Shown: piece after piece, positions 23,628 to 32,093 of the stretch | Layout: each line of letters starts with the position of its first letter | How positions within the stretch are numbered: the first letter of the stretch is position 1 | From: Mesorhizobium sp. ZC-5 | Lineage (GTDB): Bacteria > Pseudomonadota > Alphaproteobacteria > Rhizobiales > Rhizobiaceae | Length of the DNA stretch: 64,000 nt | Direction: 5' to 3' | Assembly (NCBI RefSeq): GCF_025753855.1 | Contig: NZ_JAOWPT010000004.1 | Location: forward strand, 417,871-481,870 | Translations under genes and position numbers: made by a program | Notes under the pieces: generated by a model | What the model was told of the DNA's origin: nothing | Database searches by the model: none | Seen by the model: only the letters and a program-made list of their open reading frames with translations

Positions 23628-25331
23628 TCACTGATACGAAACGAGCGTTGCTCCATTTTCTTGACTGAATTCGGGCTTAACGCCAAGCATGGAGGCCGAG
23701 CGGCGAATAATGTTGGCGACGATTGGCGCGGCATTGAGGCCCGCGGTCGCCCCCATACCCGGCTTTTCAGGCTTCGGTTCGTCGACGATCGACAGCACGA
23801 TGTATTGTGGGTCTTCCATCGGAAACGCCGCAACGAAAGCGTTGAAGCGCACATTCTTGGCGTAGCGGCCGTTGACGACCTTTTCGGCGGTCCCGGTCTT
23901 GCCGCCCACCCGGTAGCCCGGCACGGCCGCCCGCTTGCCGGAGCCGCCGGGCGCCGTCGCGTTCAGCAGGTAGAGATACCGCATGTCCGCAGACGTCTTG
24001 TCCTCCACAACCTTGGTCGCACCGGCTATCGCCTCCTCGACCGTCCTCGGCAGGAAAGTCGGGTTCATCAGATAGCCGCCATTCATCAGTGCAGCGGCAC
24101 CGAGGGCAGTCTGCAGCGGTGTTGTCGAAAAACCATGCCCGAACGCCGCCGTGATCGAATGCACCTTCTTCCAGACCTTCGGCTCCGTCGGTCGTGCCAC
24201 TTCGGGCAGTTCGGTCTTCATGCGGTCGAGAAGCCCCATGCGCTTCAGGAATTCGCGGTGGCCCTCGACGCCGACCACATCGGCCTCTTTCGCCGAACCG
24301 ATGTTGGACGAATAGATGAACACTTCGGGCACGGTAAGCACGCGTCCCTTGCCGTGAAAATCGCGAATGGTGCGGCGACCGATGGTGATCGGCCTGCTCG
24401 CATCGAACGTGCTGTTGAGCGTCACCTTCCCGGAATCCAGCGCCATCGCCGTGGTGAAGCTCTTGATCGTCGATCCCATCTCGAAGGTACCGGCCGACAT
24501 GCGGTTCAGGCGGTCTTTTTCGTGCGCGTTGTAGGGATTGTTGGGATCGAAGTCTGGTACCGAGGCCATTGCCACCACTTCGCCGGTCTTGGCGTTGAGC
24601 ACCACCGCACCCGCTGCGATTGCATGGTACTTTTGCAAGGCTTGGCTCACTTCGTCATGCACGATGTGCTGGACGCGGATATCGACCGACAGCCTGACCG
24701 GCTTCAGATCGGCTGCCACCGCCAGCCCCGACGCCTGCAGATCGGCGAGCCCCTGCTCGTCGATATACTTCTCCAGCCCGGCGATGCCCTGGTTGTCGAT
24801 GTTGACCAGGCCCAGAATGTGCGAGGCCGTCGCCCCACCTGGATAGAAGCGGCGCTTCTCCGTGCGGAAGCCGATGCCTGGAATGCCGAGCTGCATAATG
24901 TCGTTCTGCTGTTTCGGCGAAAGCTGGCGCTTCAGCCAGACGAAACCCGCTCCGCTCTTCAGCTTGTGGTATGTCTGCTCGTAATCGATATCCGGCAACA
25001 CCGTCGAAATCTTCTCCAGCGCCTCATCGGCATCGACGATGCGCCGTGGTTCGGCAAACAGCGAGGCGGTCTTGATGTCCGTCGCCAGCACTTCGCCGTT
25101 GCGGTCGACGATGTCGGGCCGCGACGCGGTCACCCGGCTCACCGGTCCCCCGGAGGCATCGGGATCCTGCATGCCGAGATAGACAAGCCGGCCGCCGATT
25201 ATGGAATAGATGCCGAAGAACGCCGCCATCGTCATCAGCACGCGGTTCTTTGCCCGCCCGCCGGTGGCCTTGCGCGCGCCGTCGACGACGATCGACGTGT
25301 CCGCCTTCTTCCTGCGCCACCTGCCGATCAT
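23628..25331 (-). CDS. ftsI: Septal transpeptidase FtsI (PBP3)
   Basis: FtsI crosslinks septal peptidoglycan with FtsW. A short basic cytoplasmic tail (GRWRRKKAD) and one membrane anchor (VLMTMAAFFGIYSIIGGRLV) precede the pedestal domain. The transpeptidase motifs are SxxK in MGSTIKSF, SxN in YSSNIG and KTG in GGKTGTAEK. The length is 567 residues, normal for a class B PBP. It overlaps ftsL by 4 bp. No unusual resistance-type changes were noticed in the motifs. Confidence 0.97.
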   Translation of the reverse strand: MIGRWRRKKADTSIVVDGARKATGGRAKNRVLMTMAAFFGIYSIIGGRLVYLGMQDPDASGGPVSRVTASRPDIVDRNGEVLATDIKTASLFAEPRRIVDADEALEKISTVLPDIDYEQTYHKLKSGAGFVWLKRQLSPKQQNDIMQLGIPGIGFRTEKRRFYPGGATASHILGLVNIDNQGIAGLEKYIDEQGLADLQASGLAVAADLKPVRLSVDIRVQHIVHDEVSQALQKYHAIAAGAVVLNAKTGEVVAMASVPDFDPNNPYNAHEKDRLNRMSAGTFEMGSTIKSFTTAMALDSGKVTLNSTFDASRPITIGRRTIRDFHGKGRVLTVPEVFIYSSNIGSAKEADVVGVEGHREFLKRMGLLDRMKTELPEVARPTEPKVWKKVHSITAAFGHGFSTTPLQTALGAAALMNGGYLMNPTFLPRTVEEAIAGATKVVEDKTSADMRYLYLLNATAPGGSGKRAAVPGYRVGGKTGTAEKVVNGRYAKNVRFNAFVAAFPMEDPQYIVLSIVDEPKPEKPGMGATAGLNAAPIVANIIRRSASMLGVKPEFSQENGATLVSYQ

Positions 25332-25702
25332 TGGACGACCCCTCCCGTCACTGTCGGGTCTTGCCCACTGTCGGCCATGCCGCCGAGCCGCTCGGCGGAA
25401 AAGTCCTGGATTTCGACCGGGCGCGACGGCAGCTGCTCAAGCCCGACGATCTGGTGCGCCTCGACCGGCTGCAGTTCGAGCTGGTTGTGATACGTCTCTG
25501 CCAGTTTCTGCAGGCGCGATGGTTGCGTCAGCAGGCTCCAGTCCGCCTTCAGAAGCGTGATCGTGTCTTCCTCGAGCTTGATCTGTGCCTCGATCTTGCG
25601 CACTTCGTCGCGGCGGGTCTCCGCCTCGTGCTTGGTCTTGTAGGTAAAGGCCGCCGCCGAGACCATTATGGCGATGAGCACTATATCGCTGGTACGAAAC
25701 AC
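25328..25702 (-). CDS. ftsL: FtsL-like division protein
   Basis: This 124-residue bitopic protein sits between rsmH and ftsI, the conserved position of ftsL. It has an N-terminal membrane helix (IVLIAIMVSAAAFTY, residues 7-21) and then a charged coiled coil (EAETRRDEVRKIEAQIKLEE), matching FtsL, which pairs with FtsB and FtsQ. The sequence of FtsL is poorly conserved, so the call rests on topology and position. The Gln/Pro-rich tail after residue 85 is typical of rhizobial versions. Confidence 0.85.
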   Translation of the reverse strand: MFRTSDIVLIAIMVSAAAFTYKTKHEAETRRDEVRKIEAQIKLEEDTITLLKADWSLLTQPSRLQKLAETYHNQLELQPVEAHQIVGLEQLPSRPVEIQDFSAERLGGMADSGQDPTVTGGVVQ

Positions 25703-25705
25703 TTT

Positions 25706-26722
25706 TTACCTCTCTCCCGGAGACTGGACATCCGGCAGTTTCGGAAATCCGAAGATCGAATGATCGGCGGCACGCGAAGGCGCTGTGGTGCGTACGCCGC
25801 TTCTCAGCTTTGCCGAGCGGGCGCGCGGGTTCCGCGCCGCTTCCTCGTCCGAGGCAGGCAATGCCTTGCCGGACTTTTCGAATGTCGCCGGCTGGATGAG
25901 GACTTCCGGCATGTGCCTGGAGCCGCCGCCGCTTCCCGCGCGATCGGCGAAGAACCGCTTCACGATGCGATCCTCCAGGGAATGGAACGTCACCACGGCG
26001 AGCCTTCCACCGGGCTTCAATACGCGTTCGGCCGCAAACAGCGCGCGCGCCAGTTCGCCCAGTTCGTCATTGACGAAGATCCTCAGCGCCTGGAACACGC
26101 GGGTCGCGGGATGGATCTTGTCCTTGGGATTGCGGCCGACCAGCGCCTCTATCGCCTCGGCAAGGTCGCGCGTCCGCAGGAAGGGCTGCTCGGCGGCACG
26201 CTTCTCGATCATCCGACCAATGCGGCCGGCATGCCTTTCCTCGCCCAGGAAGCCGAAAATCCGGGCAAGGTCGCCGGCCTTGAAACGATTGACGGCATCG
26301 GCCGCGCTCATCCCCGCCCTGGCCATCCGCATGTCCAGCGGCCCATCGGCTCGGAAGGAAAAACCGCGCTCGGCCTGGTCCAGTTGCATTGACGACACGC
26401 CAATGTCGAGAACCACGCCGTCGGCCGCGTCGACGTAGTCGTCGAGCCGCGAAAATGGGCCGTGAACGAGGCGCAGTCTCCCCTTTGACTGCGCCTCGAG
26501 GTCCCGTCCCACCGAGATTGCATCGGGATCGCGGTCGACCGCCACGACGGTGGCGCCGCCTGCAAGAAGCGCCCTGGTGTAGCCTCCCGCGCCGAATGTG
26601 CCATCGACGATCGATTGACCATCCAGCGGCGCAAGCGCCGCAAGCACCTCGTCGAGCAGAACCGGGATGTGACGGACCGGTCCGCCAACGGCGTAGGTAT
26701 CTTCGCCGTGGCCCGCCATCAT
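25706..26722 (-). CDS. rsmH: 16S rRNA (cytosine1402-N4)-methyltransferase RsmH (MraW)
   Basis: RsmH methylates C1402 of 16S rRNA. The SAM site [19 protein letters not shown] follows [13 protein letters not shown], and the later [30 protein letters not shown] and [15 protein letters not shown] motifs are diagnostic. I start at the ATG at 26722, which overlaps the mraZ stop as ATGA and gives 338 residues. The open frame that runs on to 27382 lies across mraZ in another frame and is not part of the gene. Confidence 0.96.
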   Translation of the reverse strand: MMAGHGEDTYAVGGPVRHIPVLLDEVLAALAPLDGQSIVDGTFGAGGYTRALLAGGATVVAVDRDPDAISVGRDLEAQSKGRLRLVHGPFSRLDDYVDAADGVVLDIGVSSMQLDQAERGFSFRADGPLDMRMARAGMSAADAVNRFKAGDLARIFGFLGEERHAGRIGRMIEKRAAEQPFLRTRDLAEAIEALVGRNPKDKIHPATRVFQALRIFVNDELGELARALFAAERVLKPGGRLAVVTFHSLEDRIVKRFFADRAGSGGGSRHMPEVLIQPATFEKSGKALPASDEEAARNPRARSAKLRSGVRTTAPSRAADHSIFGFPKLPDVQSPGER

Positions 26723-27186
26723 CCCGTTTCTCCGGCAAGCCTTGAGGAAGCGGCCGCCTGGCGAACTTTCAGGAGCCGCGCCCGCGCTTCGGCGCCATAG
26801 GCCCTCAGTCGCTCCGGCTCCCATATCTGAAAAAAATTGCCGCGCCCGACAAACGCGACATCCGTCGAAATGCCCGTATGTTCGCGGATGAAATCGTTGA
26901 CAGTGATGCGGCCGTCCTGGTCGAGTTTCAGAAACGAGCCGTCGCCATGGATGAAGAACGACATGTCGTCCGCCGCCTGCAGGAAAGGATCCTCCTTGGC
27001 GATCCGCTCTTCGTAGCGGTCGAGAAGGTCGAGCCCGCCGACATCCAGCGCCGGAATGTCCAGCGCCCGCAGCGCGTAGAGTTCCGAATAGCCCCTCTTC
27101 TGCACCACGGAACGGAAATGCGCCGGCACGGAAACCCGCCCTTTGGCATCGATCCTGTTCACCGCGTTTGACAGAAATCGGTCCAT
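26719..27186 (-). CDS. mraZ: Transcriptional regulator MraZ
   Basis: MraZ is an AbrB-like DNA-binding protein that forms rings and represses its own dcw operon in E. coli. Both halves of the duplicated fold are visible: [17 protein letters not shown] at residues 9-25 and [19 protein letters not shown] near residue 90. The 155-residue length is normal. It heads the cluster, and TGGG repeats 186-219 bp upstream are candidate binding sites. Confidence 0.95.
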   Translation of the reverse strand: MDRFLSNAVNRIDAKGRVSVPAHFRSVVQKRGYSELYALRALDIPALDVGGLDLLDRYEERIAKEDPFLQAADDMSFFIHGDGSFLKLDQDGRITVNDFIREHTGISTDVAFVGRGNFFQIWEPERLRAYGAEARARLLKVRQAAASSRLAGETG

Positions 27187-27633
27187 CGCTCGATACAGCC
27201 GCTTCCGCCGCCGCGCCCCTTTCCATCAAAATCCCCGCGCCGAAGCGCCATTCCCTCAAGATATTTTTTTCGCTCCTGTCGCAGGCAAGGCTTCCGCTCC
27301 CGAAAGCCGCCGCGGCTGCCGGTTTGGCGAACGCTTCACCCGAAACTGGAACGAAGTCTTGATTGAAGATATGGGATACCATGGGGCAATATGGGCGTCA
27401 ACGGGAACAGGTTACACAAAGCTTGCCGAACCCCTCTTTGAACCCGGGCAATCGGCATCCGGACAGTTATCGGTCATTATGCCTAACGAATTATTAGTGT
27501 GCCCGGCGTGGAGTGAACCACGTCAGATACTTGGCCACCTGAGATCGTCTTAAACAGGAGCTTGGAGAAGTCGGCAGGCAGTGGCCCCGACCCTGTTCAC
27601 GGCGATGCCCAACCGGGCTTCGCGGCGATGGCG
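27187..27633. other. 447-bp intergenic region upstream of mraZ
   Basis: This gap holds the probable dcw promoter and operator (listed separately at 27372-27405) and a short dyad-like CTAACGAATTATTAG at about 27483-27497. No coding frame with a convincing ribosome site was found. The part nearest the lipoprotein gene (27500-27633) shows nothing recognisable. Confidence 0.5.
27372..27405 (-). promoter_or_regulatory. Candidate MraZ operator and dcw promoter
   Basis: On the plus strand TGGG occurs at 27372, 27382 and 27392, and CGGG at 27402, an exact 10-bp spacing. MraZ of E. coli binds TGGGN direct repeats with a 10-bp period. On the minus strand the same bases contain TTGACG (27401-27396), a 17-bp spacer and TATCCC (27378-27373), so the repeats lie within a plausible promoter, giving a 5' leader of roughly 180 nt before mraZ. 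Repeat orientation relative to the gene should be compared with known sites. Confidence 0.6.
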
Positions 27634-27810
27634 CTATTTCGCACCCACAATATAGTCGAACAGCCTGAAGTTGCTCGGCGGTTCGCAGAGCCCGGCATCG
27701 GCGGGTCTGTAGGAGCAGCCATTTGCAATAGGCTTTACAGGCGTGCTCGTCTGGCAGCCAGCAATCGCTGCCAGTGCAATTATTGCCATCCAGACCGGAA
27801 ACCGCTGCAT
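27634..27810 (-). CDS. Small lipoprotein of unknown function
   Basis: This 58-residue protein starts at an ATG preceded by AGGAG seven bases upstream. It has a short signal peptide (MQRFPVWMAIIALAAIAGC) with lipobox IAGC and therefore should be lipid-modified at Cys19. The mature part is only about 40 residues with two further cysteines (NGCSYRP, GLCEPP) that could form a disulfide. A longer frame to 27891 lacks a ribosome site. No family is recognised. Confidence 0.72.
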   Translation of the reverse strand: MQRFPVWMAIIALAAIAGCQTSTPVKPIANGCSYRPADAGLCEPPSNFRLFDYIVGAK

Positions 27811-27899
27811 CGTTCGCTCCTGACTATCTCGACCCCGGTATCTGCCCAGCATGACGACACCATTCATATGGATCAGTTGGCAACCTTGCAAAGTGTCAT

Positions 27900-27916
27900 G
27901 CTAACGAACCGTTAGC
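27900..27916. promoter_or_regulatory. Inverted repeat between divergent lipoprotein and metC-like genes
   Basis: GCTAACG at 27900-27906 and CGTTAGC at 27910-27916 are perfect complements with a 3-bp centre. The dyad lies between two divergently transcribed genes and could be an operator. A related but imperfect CTAACGAA sequence is found near 27483. No regulator is encoded next to it. Confidence 0.35.
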
Positions 27917-27997
27917 GCTCTGCCGGCTTGCTCCGTATCCACGCCGCGAATAGCGTTCCGTCAGATCTTCTACAATTTCAGCCAACGAAAGCCAAAT

Positions 27998-29107
27998 ATG
28001 CCCGATCATGACAATTCACGCGCAGCGCGCCTTGCCCATTTGCGGCGCCATGAATTGGAAAAGGGTGACCCGGTGCCGCTGCCGCTCACCATGGCGGCGA
28101 TGTATCATCTGCCTGGCGATCCTTCAGGCTTCCGGCAATACGGGCGCTTCAATAACCCGACATGGGATGCCGTCGAAGCCATACTTTCGCATCTCGAGGA
28201 TGCACCTGCCATCGCCTTTCCGTCCGGGATGGCAGCCATTTCCTCCGTATTCTTCACCCTGCTCAAGACCGGCGACCGTATCCTGCTGCCTTCGGACGGC
28301 TACTACACGACACGTGTACTCGCCGACCGTTTCCTGAAGCCACTCGGCATTACAGCCGACACACGTCCGACCGCATCCTTCCTGGATGGCGGTTTCGATG
28401 ATTATCGGCTTGTCTTCGTCGAGACGCCGTCCAATCCAGGTCTCGATATCTGTGATATCGAGATGGTCTGCAAAGCCGCGCATGCGACCGGCGCGCTTGT
28501 CGTGGCGGACAACACCACGATGACCCCACTCGGCCAGCGTCCGCTCGATCTCGGCGCCGATGTCGTGGTTGCGGCCGATACGAAAGCGCCGAACGGCCAT
28601 TCCGATGTGCTGTTCGGCCACGTCGCGAGCCGCGACGCAAAGATCATTGCTGCGCTCACCGAATGGCGTAAATTCGCGGGCGGCATCCCGGGCCCGTTCG
28701 AAGCCTGGCTCGTGCATCGCGGCCTCGAAACGCTCGATGTGCGGTTCGACCGCATGTGCAATTCGGCCGAGATCGTCGCGCGCCGCCTCGCCGAACATCC
28801 TGCCGCGCAGTCCGTCCGTTTCCCCGGCCTCGAAAATGATCCCGCCCATAATCTGGCGCGCGCCCAGATGCAGCGTTTCGGCTTTCTGATCGGGTTGAGG
28901 CTCGGCTCGGAAGCCGAGGCCGAAGCCTTCATCGACGGATGCGAGTTGATCCAGCCGGCCACATCTTTTGGTGGCGTTCACACGTCAGCAGAACGCCGGG
29001 CCCGCTGGGGTGACGCCGTTGCGCCGGGTTTCGTGCGGCTATCGATCGGCTGCGAACCGGTCGAGGAATTGTGGAAAGCGATTGAAGCGGCACTGCCGAA
29101 GGTCTGA
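27998..29107 (+). CDS. Cystathionine gamma-lyase/beta-lyase-type PLP enzyme
   Basis: This is a fold-type I PLP enzyme of the Cys/Met metabolism family (369 residues), acting on cystathionine or related thioethers. PLP-lysine is K196 in ADTKAPNGHSDV; YGRFNNPTWDAVE (residues 48-60), FPSGMAAISSVFF and VETPSNPGLD are further family motifs. The family contains MetB, MetC and gamma-lyases, which cannot be separated safely by eye; in rhizobia such proteins are usually annotated cystathionine gamma-lyase. It stands alone on the plus strand and converges on rnpB. Confidence 0.88.
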   Translation: MPDHDNSRAARLAHLRRHELEKGDPVPLPLTMAAMYHLPGDPSGFRQYGRFNNPTWDAVEAILSHLEDAPAIAFPSGMAAISSVFFTLLKTGDRILLPSDGYYTTRVLADRFLKPLGITADTRPTASFLDGGFDDYRLVFVETPSNPGLDICDIEMVCKAAHATGALVVADNTTMTPLGQRPLDLGADVVVAADTKAPNGHSDVLFGHVASRDAKIIAALTEWRKFAGGIPGPFEAWLVHRGLETLDVRFDRMCNSAEIVARRLAEHPAAQSVRFPGLENDPAHNLARAQMQRFGFLIGLRLGSEAEAEAFIDGCELIQPATSFGGVHTSAERRARWGDAVAPGFVRLSIGCEPVEELWKAIEAALPKV

Positions 29108-29239
29108 CGGGCTTCAGTGCAAATCGCAATTTGCGGCTCGAACCAGATTCAAACCACGAAAGAGCTGAGGTTCGCCAGCCGATTGACTCAATGTGGCCGC
29201 CAACGCTGCCAACCCATTGAAATCAAAACTTTTCGAAAA

Positions 29240-29653
29240 TTGCCAGCTGGCCTGTAAGCCGGGTTCTGTATGGCCTCCGCTCCTTGCGGCGCGGAAACGT
29301 GGCGGCCATTCTTCTTGGGCGGGTGTTGCCAACCGCCTCACGCAACCTACCCGGATGGAGGGATCGGAAACGACCCTGAGGGTTTCCCCTCGTACCATCC
29401 CTATTCGGTCTTGCTCCCGGTGGGGTTTACCGTGCCGCTCCTGTTGCCAGTCGCGCGGTGGGCTCTTACCCCACCGTTTCACCCTTACCGCGCCGAAGCC
29501 CGAGGGCGCCGGCGGGCGGTTTGCTTTCTGTGGCACTTTCCCTGGGGTCGCCCCCGCCGGCAATTAACCGGCACCGTGTTTCCATGGAGCCCGGACTTTC
29601 CTCACCTGCTGCCTTTCGGCTGTTGCAGGTGCGGCCGCCCGGCCAGCTGGCAA
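29240..29653 (-). ncRNA. rnpB: RNase P RNA (class A)
   Basis: This is the catalytic RNA that matures tRNA 5' ends. On the minus strand the conserved region GAGGAAAGTCCGGGCTCC lies at 29603-29586, followed by ACAGAAA with GGTAAGGGTGAAA, and the 3' part carries ACAGAACCCGGCTTACAGG. The two ends (TTGCCAGCTGGCC and GGCCAGCTGGCAA) pair as helix P1, which sets the boundaries. The length of about 414 nt fits alphaproteobacteria. Exact ends are uncertain by a few bases. Confidence 0.96.
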
Positions 29654-29656
29654 CGC

Positions 29657-29686
29657 GTATAAAGGTGCTAAGCAGGGAAAATGCAA
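29657..29686 (-). promoter_or_regulatory. Promoter of rnpB
   Basis: On the minus strand TTGCAT (29686-29681) is followed after 17-18 bp by TTTATA/TTATAC (29663-29657), and the RNA would start about six bases further on at the P1 helix. Spacing and position fit a housekeeping sigma promoter. Confidence 0.65.
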
Positions 29687-29843
29687 ATGAAAAAGCCGCC
29701 GCATCCTGTCAGGCAGCCCATGAAACGAGATTGGTCAGGCTGCGGCCAAACAGGGAAATAACGCTTCCATCAAATCTCGTCCTTCATTCGGAACGGAATG
29801 GCCGCGCCGGGGTTAGCCCAGTTCAACATCAGGGAGCGAAGCA

Positions 29844-30140
29844 ATGGACCACACCAATCACGTACGCCTCACCAGCGACGAATTGCGCCCGGACGTCGTC
29901 GAAGGGGCGTCTATCTACGGCCGTGACGACGACGAAATCAGTTCGGTAGACCACATCCACGGAACCGGCGATCAGGCTCAGGTCGTTTTCGACCTCGGCG
30001 GGTTTCTGGGCATCGGTTCAAAGCGTGTGTCGCTGCTGGCGGGTCAACTGGATTTCATGCGCGACGAAGATGGCACTGTGCACGCCATCACACAGATGAC
30101 TACGGACCAGCTGAAGGCGTTGCCCGAGCACGTCGATTAA
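29844..30140 (+). CDS. PRC-barrel domain protein
   Basis: This 98-residue protein consists almost entirely of one PRC-barrel-like fold (EGASIYGRDDDEISSVDHIH, then KRVSLLAGQLDFMRDEDG). GGAG lies seven bases before the ATG. Such small PRC-barrel proteins are common and often stress-linked in rhizobia, but the function is not established. A shared hairpin terminator lies about 100 bp downstream. Confidence 0.85.
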   Translation: MDHTNHVRLTSDELRPDVVEGASIYGRDDDEISSVDHIHGTGDQAQVVFDLGGFLGIGSKRVSLLAGQLDFMRDEDGTVHAITQMTTDQLKALPEHVD

Positions 30141-30240
30141 TGCCTTTCGGCTGCCATCCAGATATTGGCGAGGGTGAAGCCGAGCTGAGTTCGTCAAATG
30201 CATCCAGGCGGCGACGCACATGGGAAATTGTAAAAAATGA

Positions 30241-30267
30241 AAAGCCCGCCTCATGAGACGGGCTTTT
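30241..30267. terminator. Bidirectional terminator between PRC-barrel and transglycosylase genes
   Basis: AAAGCCCG and CGGGCTTT form a stem around a TCATGA-containing loop, with A-rich sequence on the left (30232-30238) and TTTT on the right. It can end both the plus-strand PRC gene and the minus-strand transglycosylase gene. Confidence 0.85.
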
Positions 30268-30291
30268 CCGATATGGAACTCGTTGGCAGCT

Positions 30292-31143
30292 TCACACGCC
30301 TGCGAGGTGCTGCTTCACCTTGGAGCAATAACGCGCCGAAATCGGATTCATCCGCTTGGCGGCGTGGCCGGCATTGTACTTCAGGATCGTGCCGCACGTC
30401 GTGCCGCCGCCGAGCTTGTGCGCCATCGAAAGATACTTGATGCCGAACTTGATGTTGGTCTCGGGATTGTAAAGGCCTTTCGACGAGCCGCTATAGCCCA
30501 TCATGCGCGCCGTCGCCGGCTTGATCTGCATGAGGCCGATTTCACCGGCGCTGCCAAGCGCATTGACGCGATAATTGCTCTCGACGCGGATCACCGCGTG
30601 GGCAAGCGACGCCGGAACGCCATAGGACGCCGCATAACGGGCTACGATCGAACCGTATTGCACATTGGAAACCGTGCCGTTGCCGGCGGACGGCTTTTCC
30701 GCGCCCTGCACATCCTTGCGTGCCTTGGCGATCAGCTTGGGGCTGACGCGCGCCGAGGAAATCGAGGCGGTCTGCATCTTGTCCACGTTCGGGCGACGTG
30801 CCTTCTTTGCCGAGGTCTTGCGCGTGGCCGGCTTCTCCGCGCCCTCGACGTCCTTCTGTGCCTTGGCGACCAGCTTCGGGCTGACGCGCTTCGAAACCGA
30901 AGCCTTCTGCACCTTGGCCGCATTCGGCTTGTCGGCCTTTTCCGCTGCTTTCTTGGCGGAACCGCAACCGAACAGATACGGGCAGGGTTCGGCTTCCTTC
31001 GCGGATTTCCGGGCTTTGGCTGCGGCAGCTTTCTTGGCCGAATTCTGCGCCATGACTTTTGGGTTCTCCACCCGATCCTGGGCGGCGGCGGCAAAAGTTA
31101 CCAATCCGGCAGCCAGGGCCACCGCAACTTTAAGTTTTATCAT
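30292..31143 (-). CDS. Lytic transglycosylase (SLT domain) with repeated basic N-terminal region
   Basis: The enzyme would cleave the MurNAc-GlcNAc bond in the periplasm. A signal peptide covers residues 1-21. The SLT catalytic domain starts near residue 163; the catalytic Glu is E188 in IRVESNYR, followed by GEIGLMQIKPATA and KYNAGH. Residues 25-155 are Lys/Ala-rich and contain two copies of a 32-33-residue unit (about 74-105 and 119-151, each with RVSPKLxAKAxKDVxGAEKP), probably a cell-wall-binding or linker segment. There are 283 residues in total. Confidence 0.93.
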   Translation of the reverse strand: MIKLKVAVALAAGLVTFAAAAQDRVENPKVMAQNSAKKAAAAKARKSAKEAEPCPYLFGCGSAKKAAEKADKPNAAKVQKASVSKRVSPKLVAKAQKDVEGAEKPATRKTSAKKARRPNVDKMQTASISSARVSPKLIAKARKDVQGAEKPSAGNGTVSNVQYGSIVARYAASYGVPASLAHAVIRVESNYRVNALGSAGEIGLMQIKPATARMMGYSGSSKGLYNPETNIKFGIKYLSMAHKLGGGTTCGTILKYNAGHAAKRMNPISARYCSKVKQHLAGV

Positions 31144-31328
31144 GTATTCCGATGCTCTTTATTGGCCGCAAAGTCTTTCGCGGGCGGTTTTCTTGATTTG
31201 CCGGCAACACGAAAGGCGACCCGACATTCTGCACAAGACGCCGTGTGACGAGGGAATTTGCGTCAATGAGGGCACAGCAAGTCACTTTGGGTAACAGGCT
31301 GCAATCAAAAGGATTTCGGCAAAAATAC

Positions 31329-32093
31329 TTAAGTGAGACTTTGCGGCAGCGCGGAGAGCAATTGGTGTAGTGTTTTTATCGTCGAACGGTCAGCTATTCC
31401 ATCGATCTGTTCTGTCCGAAAATGACGCTGAAACGCCTCGACGACGGTTTTGGTCTGCTGGTCGAAAATGCCGCTGATCTCAACGCCGTAGCCGTAAAGC
31501 GCGAGCATCGATTGCAGCGCCTCGACCGGTTCGCCACGGTCCCCAGCCGACAGGAAGCGGCCGCCGCCAATCGGCGAAGCTTCGACGTAATGTCCGATGC
31601 CGGCACGCGCCAGAACCTGCCAGGGAAACTTTTCGCCCGGATCCACCTTGCGACCAGGTGCCACATCGGAGTGGGCAAGCACGTTCTCCGGCATGACACG
31701 GTGTCGGGCGACGATGCCACGGCAAAGAACGATGACGGCGCCGATCTGCGCATCAGTAAAATCATGATAGCCGAGAACGTGTCCCGGATTGACGATCTCT
31801 ATGCCGATCGACGACGAATTCACGTCCGTTTCGCCGCGCCACGAACCTTTTCCCGCATGCCAGGCCCGGTCGCTTTCCCGCACCATTTGCGTGATCGCCC
31901 CATCCTCATGCACGAGATAATGCGACGAAACCTCGCTCACGGGATCGCAGAGCCAGGACTCGGCCGCTTCTCCGGTTTCCATGCCCGTGTAATGGAGAAT
32001 GATGAACTCGGGCCTTGCACCTTCACGGCGCGGGCCGAAATTGGGCGAGACCCGCACCTCGGCACCCTCATGATCGGCAGGAAATCCGCTCAT
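31329..32093 (-). CDS. N-acetylmuramoyl-L-alanine amidase (AmpD type) with peptidoglycan-binding domain
   Basis: This zinc amidase of 254 residues cuts the bond between MurNAc and the stem peptide. The amidase_2 domain has His34 in FIILHYTGM, a Glu/His motif in SSIGIEIVNPG and AHSDVAPGRKVDPG with the later zinc ligand and conserved Lys/Asp. Residues 180-250 form a PG_binding_1 domain (GDRGEPVEALQSMLALYGY). No signal peptide is visible, so it may act in the cytoplasm in muropeptide recycling. It overlaps the upstream J-domain gene by 4 bp. Confidence 0.92.
   Translation of the reverse strand: MSGFPADHEGAEVRVSPNFGPRREGARPEFIILHYTGMETGEAAESWLCDPVSEVSSHYLVHEDGAITQMVRESDRAWHAGKGSWRGETDVNSSSIGIEIVNPGHVLGYHDFTDAQIGAVIVLCRGIVARHRVMPENVLAHSDVAPGRKVDPGEKFPWQVLARAGIGHYVEASPIGGGRFLSAGDRGEPVEALQSMLALYGYGVEISGIFDQQTKTVVEAFQRHFRTEQIDGIADRSTIKTLHQLLSALPQSLT

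Noticed and set aside
26723..27382. N-terminal extension of rsmH to 27382
   Set aside because: It lies over mraZ in a different frame, and the ATGA junction at 26722 gives the normal RsmH start.
29119..29134. GCAAAT-CGCA-ATTTGC hairpin after the cystathionine-lyase gene
   Set aside because: Six-bp AT-rich stem without a T run; too weak to call a terminator.
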